Below, in pieces: positions 1-5,350 of a DNA stretch of 5,596 bases. The notes beneath the pieces were generated by a model. It saw only the letters and a program-made list of their open reading frames with translations, did not search any database and was not told the DNA's origin. A program made the position numbers and the translations under genes. Source of the stretch: Pseudomonadota bacterium (lineage in GTDB: Bacteria > Pseudomonadota > Gammaproteobacteria > Burkholderiales > SG8-39). How positions within the stretch are numbered: the stretch's first letter is position 1; every line of letters begins with the position of its first letter. The stretch is from positions 1-5,596 of the forward strand of contig JAKAIH010000204.1 of NCBI GenBank assembly GCA_021825225.1, written 5' to 3'.

Positions 1-1772
1 GCGTTGCGCAGCAGCAAGGTGCTTCTCTGGCTTTCACGCGCCAGTTCCTGCTCCGCGCGCTTGCGCTCGGTGATGTCCTCCTTCACGGCGACGTAGTGCG
101 TAATCTGACCGTCGTCTCCCTGCAGGCCGGAAATGGCGGCCTGCTCCCAGTACAGCTCGCCGTTCTTCCTGCGGTTGCACAGTTCCCCGCGCCATTCGCC
201 GCCGGCGCTGATCGCCTTCCACAGATCCGCGTACACCCTCGGCGCATTCACGCCCGACTTGAGCAGGCGCGGATTGCGTCCGATCGCTTCTCCCCGCGTG
301 TAGCCCGTGGTTTCTTCGAAGCGCGGATTCACGTACTCCATCCGGCCCTCGCGGTCGGTGATGACGATGGTTGCGGGACTCTGCTCGACCGCGCGCGACA
401 GCTTGCGCAGCTGCGCTTCTGCGCACCTGCGTTCGTTGATATCGGCATGGGTACCCGATATCAGCAGAGGGCGTCCGTCCGCGCTGCGCTCGGCGACCTT
501 TCCCCGGGATTGAATCCATTTCCATTCTCCAGACTTGGTCCGCATCCTGAATTCAGCGGCATAAGCCGGAGCCTCCCCCGCGAGATGCGCCTCGAGCGAG
601 GTCCTCGCCGCTGCGACATCGTCCGGATGGACATCGCGCAGCCATGACGCGTAGGACGCATCCCACTCGCCGGGCCCACGTCCCAGCATCAATTCAAAGT
701 TCGGGCTGACCGTGAACAGCTGCGTTCGCAGGTTCCACTCCCAGAAACCCTCGCCGGTACCGTCGAGGACCCTGGCGTAACGCGCCTCGCCTCGGGCGAG
801 CTGCTCGTTCTTTCTGGCCAGCCCGAGCAGCAGAAGACCGGCGCCCAGCGACAGCAGGACGATGGTCGTCATGGCTTGCAGCGCCCGGCGGCGCTCGTTC
901 TCGTGACGAAGCGTGAGCGCGTTCAGTTCGCTTTGCTCGTTGACGGCTGCGACCACGCTGACCGGCCACTCCGCCAGCCGCCGCCAGGAAAACACCATTG
1001 GCACTCTTTCTATGGTCGCCACGTCGCGGAACAATCCGCGCTCCCCCGGCTTGGCGAGCAGGAACGGCCGATCCGCAGGGACGGTTGCGCTTAGCGCGCC
1101 TTCCAGGCCGCGATTGCGCGCCATGAAGCCGCCGCCCGGGCGGATAAGGGCGAGCAAATCGTCCGGGGCCACGCGCAAGGCGCCGAAGGCCTTGGCCAGG
1201 TAATCCGCGCGCACCGGAATGCCGACGACTCCGAGGAAGCGCCTGCCGTCGCGGATCGCCCGCGTGAATTGAATCAGCGGCACGCCCGCGATGCGGCCGA
1301 TAATGGGTTTGCTGATGAACAGCTTGTCCTGTTTGTCGTCCAGGTGCACACGAAAGTGCTCGCGATCGCCGAAGTAGATCCGTTCGCGCTGGTTATTGGA
1401 CGCGTAGGCGAGGTAGCCGTCGGGCCCGAACACCGTGACGAACTGCAGCATGCCTTCGGGATAGGTGCGCAGGACGTCGTGCGCCGCGCGATCGAAATTG
1501 CCGCGATCGTCGACATAGACGATGCGCAGGTACTTCAATGCCGTGTCGATGCTGCGCACCGTCGCGTCGAACTGCTGCGCCGCCGCTTCCTGCAGCTGAT
1601 TCGCACGGACTTCGGTGCGCTCCCGCGCGGCCCGCAGTTCCTGCGCCTGGCTGTTGCGCAAGCTAGACCAGTAATAGGCACAGCCCGCCACACTGATGCC
1701 GATGAAGGCAAGGACCAATAGCGCGATGCGAAAGCTCGGCCTGGTGTTCAAGCTGATGGCCTGCGAGCGCAC
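1..1772 (-). CDS. Membrane sensor protein, dCache + two PAS domains (3' end missing)
   Basis: A transmembrane signal-transduction protein; 590 residues are visible and the frame stays open to the left edge, so the output domain is missing. Residues about 14-34 form the first membrane helix. Residues about 35-296 look like a periplasmic double-Cache sensor, with DREHFRVH at 136-143 and the FISKP...G...G...I.FTR segment at 152-171, as in PDC domains of diguanylate cyclases. Residues about 298-319 form the second membrane helix. PAS 1 spans about 332-446 (GFWEWN, then HPDD at 382-385) and PAS 2 about 453-567, ending in the PAC-type KEDITERKRAE, followed by a polar linker. The Cache domain lacks the R-x-W-Y pattern of amino-acid-binding dCache domains, so its ligand is unknown. 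The GTG start is chosen for its GGGG ribosome site and a short N-terminus before the first helix; a TTG at 1751 is the alternative. The output is probably GGDEF, GGDEF-EAL or histidine kinase. It lies 16 bp after the dehydrogenase gene, so co-transcription is likely. Confidence 0.9.
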   Translation of the reverse strand, partial: MRSQAISLNTRPSFRIALLVLAFIGISVAGCAYYWSSLRNSQAQELRAARERTEVRANQLQEAAAQQFDATVRSIDTALKYLRIVYVDDRGNFDRAAHDVLRTYPEGMLQFVTVFGPDGYLAYASNNQRERIYFGDREHFRVHLDDKQDKLFISKPIIGRIAGVPLIQFTRAIRDGRRFLGVVGIPVRADYLAKAFGALRVAPDDLLALIRPGGGFMARNRGLEGALSATVPADRPFLLAKPGERGLFRDVATIERVPMVFSWRRLAEWPVSVVAAVNEQSELNALTLRHENERRRALQAMTTIVLLSLGAGLLLLGLARKNEQLARGEARYARVLDGTGEGFWEWNLRTQLFTVSPNFELMLGRGPGEWDASYASWLRDVHPDDVAAARTSLEAHLAGEAPAYAAEFRMRTKSGEWKWIQSRGKVAERSADGRPLLISGTHADINERRCAEAQLRKLSRAVEQSPATIVITDREGRMEYVNPRFEETTGYTRGEAIGRNPRLLKSGVNAPRVYADLWKAISAGGEWRGELCNRRKNGELYWEQAAISGLQGDDGQITHYVAVKEDITERKRAEQELARESQRSTLLLRN

Positions 1773-1777
1773 GGCTT

Positions 1778-1781
1778 CCCC
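1778..1781 (-). promoter_or_regulatory. Ribosome binding site of the sensor gene
   Basis: The minus strand reads GGGGAAGCCGTG: a GGGG purine run five bases before GTG at 1772. It lies in the 16-bp gap after the dehydrogenase stop codon. It supports GTG as the start, since no ATG sits near the first membrane helix in this frame. Confidence 0.45.
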
Positions 1782-1788
1782 GCGGCGA

Positions 1789-2673
1789 TCAGGCCGGGCC
1801 CGGACGCTCGTACAGCTTGAATACCGCGGTCGAATCGAGCTCGGCGTGGCCGAGGTGCACCAGCATGCGGTACAGCGACAGCGCCTGCCCGGACATCGGC
1901 AAGGGCGCCTTCAGGCCGCCGGCGAACTTGTGCAGCATTTCGAGATCCTTGAGCAGCTGCCGCGCATAGCCCCGCGGCGTGAAATCGCGCTGCACCATGC
2001 GCGGATAGAAGTTCTGCAGCATCGGGCTGTCGGCGTAGCCGCCCGCGAGGCACTCGGGAATGCGCGCCGCATCGATGCCCGCGGCTTCGGCGAGCACCAC
2101 CGCTTCGGCCATCACCGCGTGGGCGCAGCCGACGATCAGCTGGTTGATCATCTTGGCGGCGAGGCCGGCGCCCGAGGGGCCCATGGGCGTGAACCGGCCG
2201 GCGATGTCCGCCATCAGGGGCCGCACGCGTTCGATCTCGGTCGCATCGCCGCCCGCCATCACGGTCAGCGTGCCGGCGGCACAGGCAGGCGGTCCTCCGG
2301 AAACCGGCGCGTCGATCCAGCCGCAGCCGGTCTGCGCGCGCAGCTTCGCGGCGAAGGCGCGTCCCTGCTCGACTTCGACCGTGGAGAAATCGACGACGAG
2401 TTGCGGCGGCCGCAGCGCGGAGGCGACACCCTGCTCGCCGAACGCCGCCTGCGCCACCGCGTCGGTGGTCGGCAGGTTGAGCAGGACGAGGTCGGCCTCG
2501 CGCACCGCCTGCGCCGGCGTCGCCGCCACCGTCGCGCCGGCGGTGCGCGCCGCGTCGGTGCGTGCCGCGGCGATGTCGCACACCGTCACCGCGTAGCCGC
2601 GCTCGAGCAGGCGGCGCGTCATCGGCAGGCCCATCAGTCCGATGCCTATATAGCCAATCCGGGGTCTGTGCAT
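1789..2673 (-). CDS. NAD(P)-dependent beta-hydroxyacid dehydrogenase, HIBADH family
   Basis: A soluble cytoplasmic dehydrogenase that oxidises a beta-hydroxyacid to a semialdehyde or runs the reverse reaction; 3-hydroxyisobutyrate and tartronate semialdehyde/glycerate are typical family substrates. Its 294 residues match the usual family length. The Rossmann dinucleotide motif G-x-G-x-x-G is at residues 10-15. Asp33, at the end of the second strand (VTVCD), favours NAD over NADP. The substrate motif DAPVSGG is at 121-127, continuing into A-x-x-GTL-x-VMAGG. The catalytic lysine is Lys174, with Asn177 in GAGLAAKMIN, and the C-terminal KDLEM (242-246) is also typical. No key residue is missing. 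The start at 2673 has a strong ribosome site; an in-frame ATG at 2685 would add MEEQ but overlaps that site. The gene follows the AOR-family gene by 80 bp and precedes the sensor by 16 bp. The exact substrate cannot be read from the sequence; a GarR/GlxR-like or GLYR-like role is possible. Confidence 0.93.
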   Translation of the reverse strand: MHRPRIGYIGIGLMGLPMTRRLLERGYAVTVCDIAAARTDAARTAGATVAATPAQAVREADLVLLNLPTTDAVAQAAFGEQGVASALRPPQLVVDFSTVEVEQGRAFAAKLRAQTGCGWIDAPVSGGPPACAAGTLTVMAGGDATEIERVRPLMADIAGRFTPMGPSGAGLAAKMINQLIVGCAHAVMAEAVVLAEAAGIDAARIPECLAGGYADSPMLQNFYPRMVQRDFTPRGYARQLLKDLEMLHKFAGGLKAPLPMSGQALSLYRMLVHLGHAELDSTAVFKLYERPGPA

Positions 2674-2678
2674 TTGCT

Positions 2679-2683
2679 CCTCC
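2679..2683 (-). promoter_or_regulatory. Strong ribosome binding site of the dehydrogenase gene
   Basis: The minus strand reads ATGGAGGAGCAAATG. GGAGG lies five bases before the second ATG (2673) and overlaps the first in-frame ATG (2685). This decides the start: the downstream ATG gives MHRPRIGYIG, with the Rossmann strand at the usual distance from the N-terminus. Confidence 0.75.
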
Positions 2684-2699
2684 ATAGCGTATGCGCTTG

Positions 2700-2719
2700 C
2701 GGCGACGACGGCGTCGCCG
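2700..2719 (-). repeat. 8-bp stem hairpin between the AOR and dehydrogenase genes
   Basis: A perfect inverted repeat CGGCGACG / CGTCGCCG (2700-2707 and 2712-2719) closes a four-base loop. It lies 34 bp after the AOR stop and 26 bp before the dehydrogenase start. No T-run follows, so it is not a classical intrinsic terminator. It could protect the upstream mRNA 3' end, cause partial attenuation, or be a chance product of high GC. A weaker 5-bp stem (2737-2741 / 2749-2753) lies next to it, just after the AOR stop codon. Confidence 0.5.
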
Positions 2720-2753
2720 GGAGAGAGTGTACAGCGGCCGGCGACGGACCGGC

Positions 2754-4463
2754 TCAGACCATCAATTCGCGGATGCGCTTGTTGACTTCGGCGCCATGGT
2801 GGCGCGCGGCCTTGTTGCTCGGCGCGAGCGGTTCGTTGTAGAAGAAGTCGGGCAGCTCGTCGTCCTTGTCGGTGAAGCCGGCCGCCTTGTTGAATTCCCA
2901 CTCCATCTTCAGCGCTTCGCGCCCGAGCGTCTGCAGGAACGAGGCATCGAGATTGGTGCCGTGCGCGTCGTTGAGCGCGGTGACGAGGAGTTCGCCGCTC
3001 ACGTTGGTGACCGAGCGTCCGAAGATGCACAGGCCGAGCGAATCGGCCGCGGCGCAGGCGACCTGGATGCCCAGGCTCGCCTCCGCCAGTTGCTCGGTGG
3101 TCTTGTCCTTGCAGTCGAACACCGGCAGGTTGCCCGTGGTGTGGTCGGCGCCCTGCGCCGTGACCATCATCGATATGCCGGTCACTTCGATCACGCGCGG
3201 GTCGTAGGCGCTGATCGCCTGCTGCTTGATCACCGGCACGCGCGCGACCTTGTAATGCGCGCCGGCGCGCGCCGCGCCCTGCGCGAAAATGCGGCCGCGC
3301 TCGTTGCCCTTGCGGATGTCGTCCATCGCCTGGTGCATGAACGCTTCGTCGCCGAATTTTCCGAGGCCCGCCTCCATCAGCACCGCGAGCGTGGCGCCGA
3401 TCTCGATGGTATCGACGCCGAGGTCGTTGGCGACGGCGTTGACCCGCGCCACCTGGTCGGGGTGGTCGAGGCCGCAGTTGCTGCCCATCAGGCCGAGCGT
3501 TTCGTATTCGAGCGGCGACACCAGTTCCTTGCCGTTCTCGTCGACATAGATGTTGCTGCATTCGATCATGCAGCCCGGCATGCAGGCGTGCGAGATGTGC
3601 CCGCCGCGGCTGGAGTTGAGCTCGCGGATGAAGTCGCCGCCGAGCTTGAGCGGACCCGCGGAGGCTTCCACCAGCCGGCCGTTGCTGAAATTGCGCACCG
3701 GCAGCCCGCCGATGCGGTTGGTGATGTCGCCCATCATCGCGGTGCCGGTGGTCTTGAAGGTGTTGATCGCCGGTTCCTTCTCCAGGCGCGCGCCGTATTC
3801 GCGGATCGAGCCCATGAGCTTCTTGCGGTCGTGGAAGGTCGGCATCTTGTGCACGTCGATGACGATGGCCTTGACCTTCTTCGAGCCCATCACGGCGCCG
3901 ACGCCGCCGCGCGCCGCAAGGCGCGAAGGCCGGCCGTCGGTGTCGGTGATGGAAATGCCCGCCATCAGGCCGAGATATTCGCCCACCGGACCGCACAGCG
4001 CGAACGCGATTTTCTTGCCGTATTTCTCGAACAGCAGCGCCGCGGCCTCGTTGGTGCCTTTGCCCATGTAGGCTTCGGCGCTCTCCCAGGTGATCGCGCC
4101 TTCCTTGGTGATGCGAATCACCGTCCACTCCGGCAATGCGCCGTAGAGCGTGAAGCCGCCAATCTCCAGCTGCCCCATGGCGAAGGCGAAGGTGCCGCCC
4201 GAGTTGGATTCCTTGATGCCGCCGGTGAGCGGGCTCTTGCAGCCCACGCTCAAGCGGTTGGCGTTGGAAAAGTTGGTGCCCGCAAACGGCCCGGCGGAGA
4301 AGATCAGCGGATTGTCCGGGGACAGCGGGTCGACCTTGGCGGCACCGAGCCGAAGCAGGGTCTTGGCGATGAAGTGCCGGCCGGCGCGGATCACGTCCTC
4401 GCCGTGCAGTTCGTCGGTCCTGATCGAGCGGTCCGCAAGATTGATGTGCAGGTATTTACGCAT
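2754..4463 (-). CDS. Aldehyde:ferredoxin oxidoreductase family enzyme (W/Mo bis-pterin)
   Basis: A cytoplasmic enzyme of the AOR family, which holds tungsten (or molybdenum) on two pterins plus one [4Fe-4S] cluster and interconverts aldehydes and carboxylic acids with a low-potential electron partner. It has 569 residues, slightly shorter than the usual 600-620. The N-terminal pterin domain carries GCKSPLTGGIKESNSGG (74-90) and RGGVGAVMGSKKVKAI (185-200). Cluster cysteines are C294, C298 and C302 (CMPGCMIEC), with the fourth, C479, in DSLGLC. NDLGVDTIEIG (346-356) is the first D-x-x-G-x-D-like pterin motif, and GADHTTGNLP (438-447) is also a family block. The first cysteine spacing is C-x3-C rather than the C-x2-C of archaeal AOR. 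ATG at 4463 has an AGGGG ribosome site five bases upstream and a natural N-terminus, MRKYLHINL. Ferredoxin-like, FAD and cofactor genes that accompany some bacterial AORs are absent nearby. The substrate is unknown; a dehydrogenase and a sensor gene follow downstream. Confidence 0.95.
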   Translation of the reverse strand: MRKYLHINLADRSIRTDELHGEDVIRAGRHFIAKTLLRLGAAKVDPLSPDNPLIFSAGPFAGTNFSNANRLSVGCKSPLTGGIKESNSGGTFAFAMGQLEIGGFTLYGALPEWTVIRITKEGAITWESAEAYMGKGTNEAAALLFEKYGKKIAFALCGPVGEYLGLMAGISITDTDGRPSRLAARGGVGAVMGSKKVKAIVIDVHKMPTFHDRKKLMGSIREYGARLEKEPAINTFKTTGTAMMGDITNRIGGLPVRNFSNGRLVEASAGPLKLGGDFIRELNSSRGGHISHACMPGCMIECSNIYVDENGKELVSPLEYETLGLMGSNCGLDHPDQVARVNAVANDLGVDTIEIGATLAVLMEAGLGKFGDEAFMHQAMDDIRKGNERGRIFAQGAARAGAHYKVARVPVIKQQAISAYDPRVIEVTGISMMVTAQGADHTTGNLPVFDCKDKTTEQLAEASLGIQVACAAADSLGLCIFGRSVTNVSGELLVTALNDAHGTNLDASFLQTLGREALKMEWEFNKAAGFTDKDDELPDFFYNEPLAPSNKAARHHGAEVNKRIRELMV

Positions 4464-4492
4464 GGTTACCCCTGAAGATATGAACTCGGTTT

Positions 4493-4521
4493 CCTATAGC
4501 GGACCGATTTTACCCTGTTCG
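4493..4521 (-). promoter_or_regulatory. Weak candidate promoter of the AOR gene
   Basis: On the minus strand TATAGG (4493-4498) matches four of six bases of the sigma-70 -10 consensus. Seventeen bases upstream, CGAACA (4516-4521) matches only three of six of a -35. Transcription would begin near 4486, leaving a leader of about 23 bases that includes the AGGGG ribosome site. The poor -35 and the overlapping dyad would fit an activator-dependent promoter, but the match is weak. Confidence 0.3.
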
Positions 4522-4525
4522 GTCC
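4501..4525. promoter_or_regulatory. Perfect 7-bp dyad, possible operator upstream of the AOR gene
   Basis: GGACCGA (4501-4507) and its exact reverse complement TCGGTCC (4519-4525) flank an AT-richer 11-bp spacer. The arm centres are 18 bp apart. The site lies 38-62 bp upstream of the AOR start codon, between and over the candidate -35 and -10 elements, where a dimeric regulator could act. As RNA it would be a 7-bp stem with an 11-base loop, but the likely transcript starts downstream of it. No regulator gene is in the window to match it to. Confidence 0.45.
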
Positions 4526-4549
4526 CGCTTCGTCCGCGGCCGGCCGGCG

Positions 4550-4580
4550 TGGGCTTGGCGCGCCCAACAAACCTTGGGCG
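4550..4580. repeat. Overlapping inverted repeats in the tlpA-like/AOR gap
   Basis: CGCCCAA (4561-4567) pairs perfectly with TTGGGCG (4574-4580) over a six-base loop. The same central segment, GCCCA (4562-4566), can instead pair with TGGGC (4550-4554) over a seven-base loop. The two stems exclude each other. A GC palindrome, GCCGGCCGGC (4539-4548), sits beside them. No T-run follows on either strand. A chance origin in GC-rich DNA is possible. Confidence 0.4.
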
Positions 4581-4599
4581 GGCCTGAATCAGGGGAGCG

Positions 4600-4616
4600 C
4601 GGGGGGACGCCCCCCG
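4600..4616 (-). terminator. G6/C6 hairpin after the thioredoxin-like gene, possible terminator
   Basis: CGGGGGG (4600-4606) pairs perfectly with CCCCCCG (4610-4616) over the three-base loop ACG; four more partly wobble pairs could extend it. It starts 19 bases after the stop codon of the thioredoxin-like gene. The stem is very stable, but the bases that follow on the minus strand (CGCTCCCCTGATT) are not a U-run, so it is not a canonical intrinsic terminator. It may block 3' exonucleases or slow the polymerase. Confidence 0.4.
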
Positions 4617-4635
4617 TGTCGCATACCAACTACCG

Positions 4636-5145
4636 TCAGAGCTTCTCGCGAAACGCCTTGCCGATCAGATCCAGCGCCTCGGGGCTGTCCCATTCGCGCG
4701 AGCCGTGGAACTTGGCGAGCACGCGGCCCCGCGCGTCGACCAGGACGGTCAGCGGGATGGTATCCGCGCCGAGCATGCGCTCCAGCAGCAGGTTCTTGTC
4801 GAGGTAATTGTCGAAACTGATGCCGGTGCGCGCGATGAAGTTGGCCGCCGCGCGCGCGTCGTCGTCGGTGGAGACGCCGATGATGTTGAATTGCTTGCCG
4901 CCATAGCGGCGCGCAAGGCGTTCGAGCGAGCCCATCTCGGCGCGGCAGGGGCCGCACCAGCTGGCCCAGACGTTGATGATCAGCGGTCGCCCGCGCAGTT
5001 CCGACAGCTTGCGGTAATCGCCGGCGAAGCCATACAGCGGCGCCTCGCGCAGCACGCCGCCGACTTCGACTTCGCCCGGCGTCTTGGCGTATGCGCCCGT
5101 GCACAACGCCGACAGGCACAGCACGATCAGGAAGATTGCTTTCAT
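4636..5145 (-). CDS. Secreted TlpA/ResA-like thioredoxin-fold protein
   Basis: A periplasmic thiol:disulfide oxidoreductase of the TlpA/ResA/DsbE type, 169 residues, a normal family length. Residues 1-20 form a Sec signal peptide, with likely cleavage after AYA; there is no lipobox before Cys10 or Cys15. The mature part opens with a family-typical stretch in which strand RPLIINVW leads into WCGPC (63-67), the redox-active pair being C64 and C67. The cis-proline is P131 in TIPLTVLVD, which ends in a normal thioredoxin strand. Family members reduce disulfides in apocytochrome c or other exported proteins, usually as electron acceptors of DsbD/CcdA; no such partner is in the window. ATG at 5145 has a GGGG run (5152-5155) six bases upstream. 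The gene is separated by 172 bp from the AOR gene downstream, with hairpins and a possible promoter between, so it is probably a separate unit. Confidence 0.93.
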   Translation of the reverse strand: MKAIFLIVLCLSALCTGAYAKTPGEVEVGGVLREAPLYGFAGDYRKLSELRGRPLIINVWASWCGPCRAEMGSLERLARRYGGKQFNIIGVSTDDDARAAANFIARTGISFDNYLDKNLLLERMLGADTIPLTVLVDARGRVLAKFHGSREWDSPEALDLIGKAFREKL

Positions 5146-5161
5146 CTACGACCCCAGATTA

Positions 5162-5191
5162 GCCGCCGCGCAGCTCCAGGTGAGCGGCGGC
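5162..5191 (-). repeat. 8-bp stem hairpin just upstream of the thioredoxin-like gene
   Basis: GCCGCCGC (5162-5169) is perfectly complementary to GCGGCGGC (5184-5191) across a 14-base loop. It ends six bases before the GGGG ribosome site of the gene. It could be a leader structure of that mRNA or the 3' hairpin of the BON transcript. No U-run follows. CGG-type repeats form such stems easily by chance in GC-rich DNA. Confidence 0.4.
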
Positions 5192-5210
5192 CGCAGCGGT
5201 TCCAGCGCGT

Positions 5211-5219
5211 ATTTTCGCA
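5211..5219 (-). promoter_or_regulatory. Weak extended -10 promoter candidate for the thioredoxin-like gene
   Basis: The minus strand reads TGCGAAAAT: a TGn extension directly before GAAAAT, which matches four of six -10 bases. This is one of the few AT-rich spots in the 205-bp gap. I find no good -35. Transcription would begin near 5204 and give a leader of about 59 bases containing the 5162-5191 hairpin. Confidence 0.22.
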
Positions 5220-5254
5220 TAGCCGGGGGCAGTTTCGCCCTGCGTGTGCGACAA

Positions 5255-5336
5255 GGTCCGGGCGCAGACCCCGTCAGCGTTCGCGGCGGGCGGGACGTTC
5301 CGTGCGCTCGGCGCACCGATGCCCGACACCCGGACC
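5255..5336. repeat. Nested inverted repeat downstream of the BON gene
   Basis: Outer arms GGTCCGGGCG (5255-5264) and CACCCGGACC (5327-5336) are reverse complements at nine of ten positions, eight of them contiguous. Inside lies a second perfect hairpin, GTGCGC / GCGCAC (5302-5307 and 5311-5316), with loop TCG. The structure begins 14 bases after the BON stop codon. It may be a 3' end structure, a REP-like element or a small structured RNA; no U-run marks a terminator. No convincing protein is encoded in this gap. Confidence 0.4.
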
Positions 5337-5350
5337 GGATTCAACGCGGG

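Noticed and set aside
1748..2581. A 277-codon minus-strand open frame within the dehydrogenase
   Set aside because: It overlaps the dehydrogenase in another frame and is extremely Arg/Ala/Gly-rich; the overlapping frame has all catalytic motifs.
2683..2685. Upstream in-frame ATG of the dehydrogenase
   Set aside because: It overlaps the GGAGG site that fits the downstream ATG and has no good ribosome site of its own.
1696..2841. A 381-codon plus-strand open frame opposite the dehydrogenase
   Set aside because: It is an antisense shadow with low-complexity Arg/Gly/Ala composition, produced by high GC at third codon positions.
1789..4128. A 779-codon minus-strand open frame covering the dehydrogenase and much of the AOR gene
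   Set aside because: Only its last 294 codons are real. The upstream part is Arg- and Gly-rich out-of-frame reading of the AOR gene, with no domain signature.
2691..4475. A 594-codon plus-strand open frame opposite the AOR gene
   Set aside because: It is an antisense shadow, rich in Arg, Ala, His and Val with no recognisable motif; the minus-strand frame has full AOR motifs.
4464..4635. A sigma-54 promoter for the AOR gene
   Set aside because: I looked for TGGCA...TTGCA-type -24/-12 elements on the minus strand and found none.
4636..5145. The thioredoxin-like protein as a lipoprotein
   Set aside because: Cys10 and Cys15 are each preceded by Leu rather than the small residue a lipobox needs; AYA at 18-20 is a standard signal peptidase I site.
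5159..5344. A possible 61-residue protein in the gap between the BON and thioredoxin-like genes
   Set aside because: It would begin at TTG with no clear ribosome site, has biased Ala/Gly composition and no recognised domain, and the region contains inverted repeats instead.
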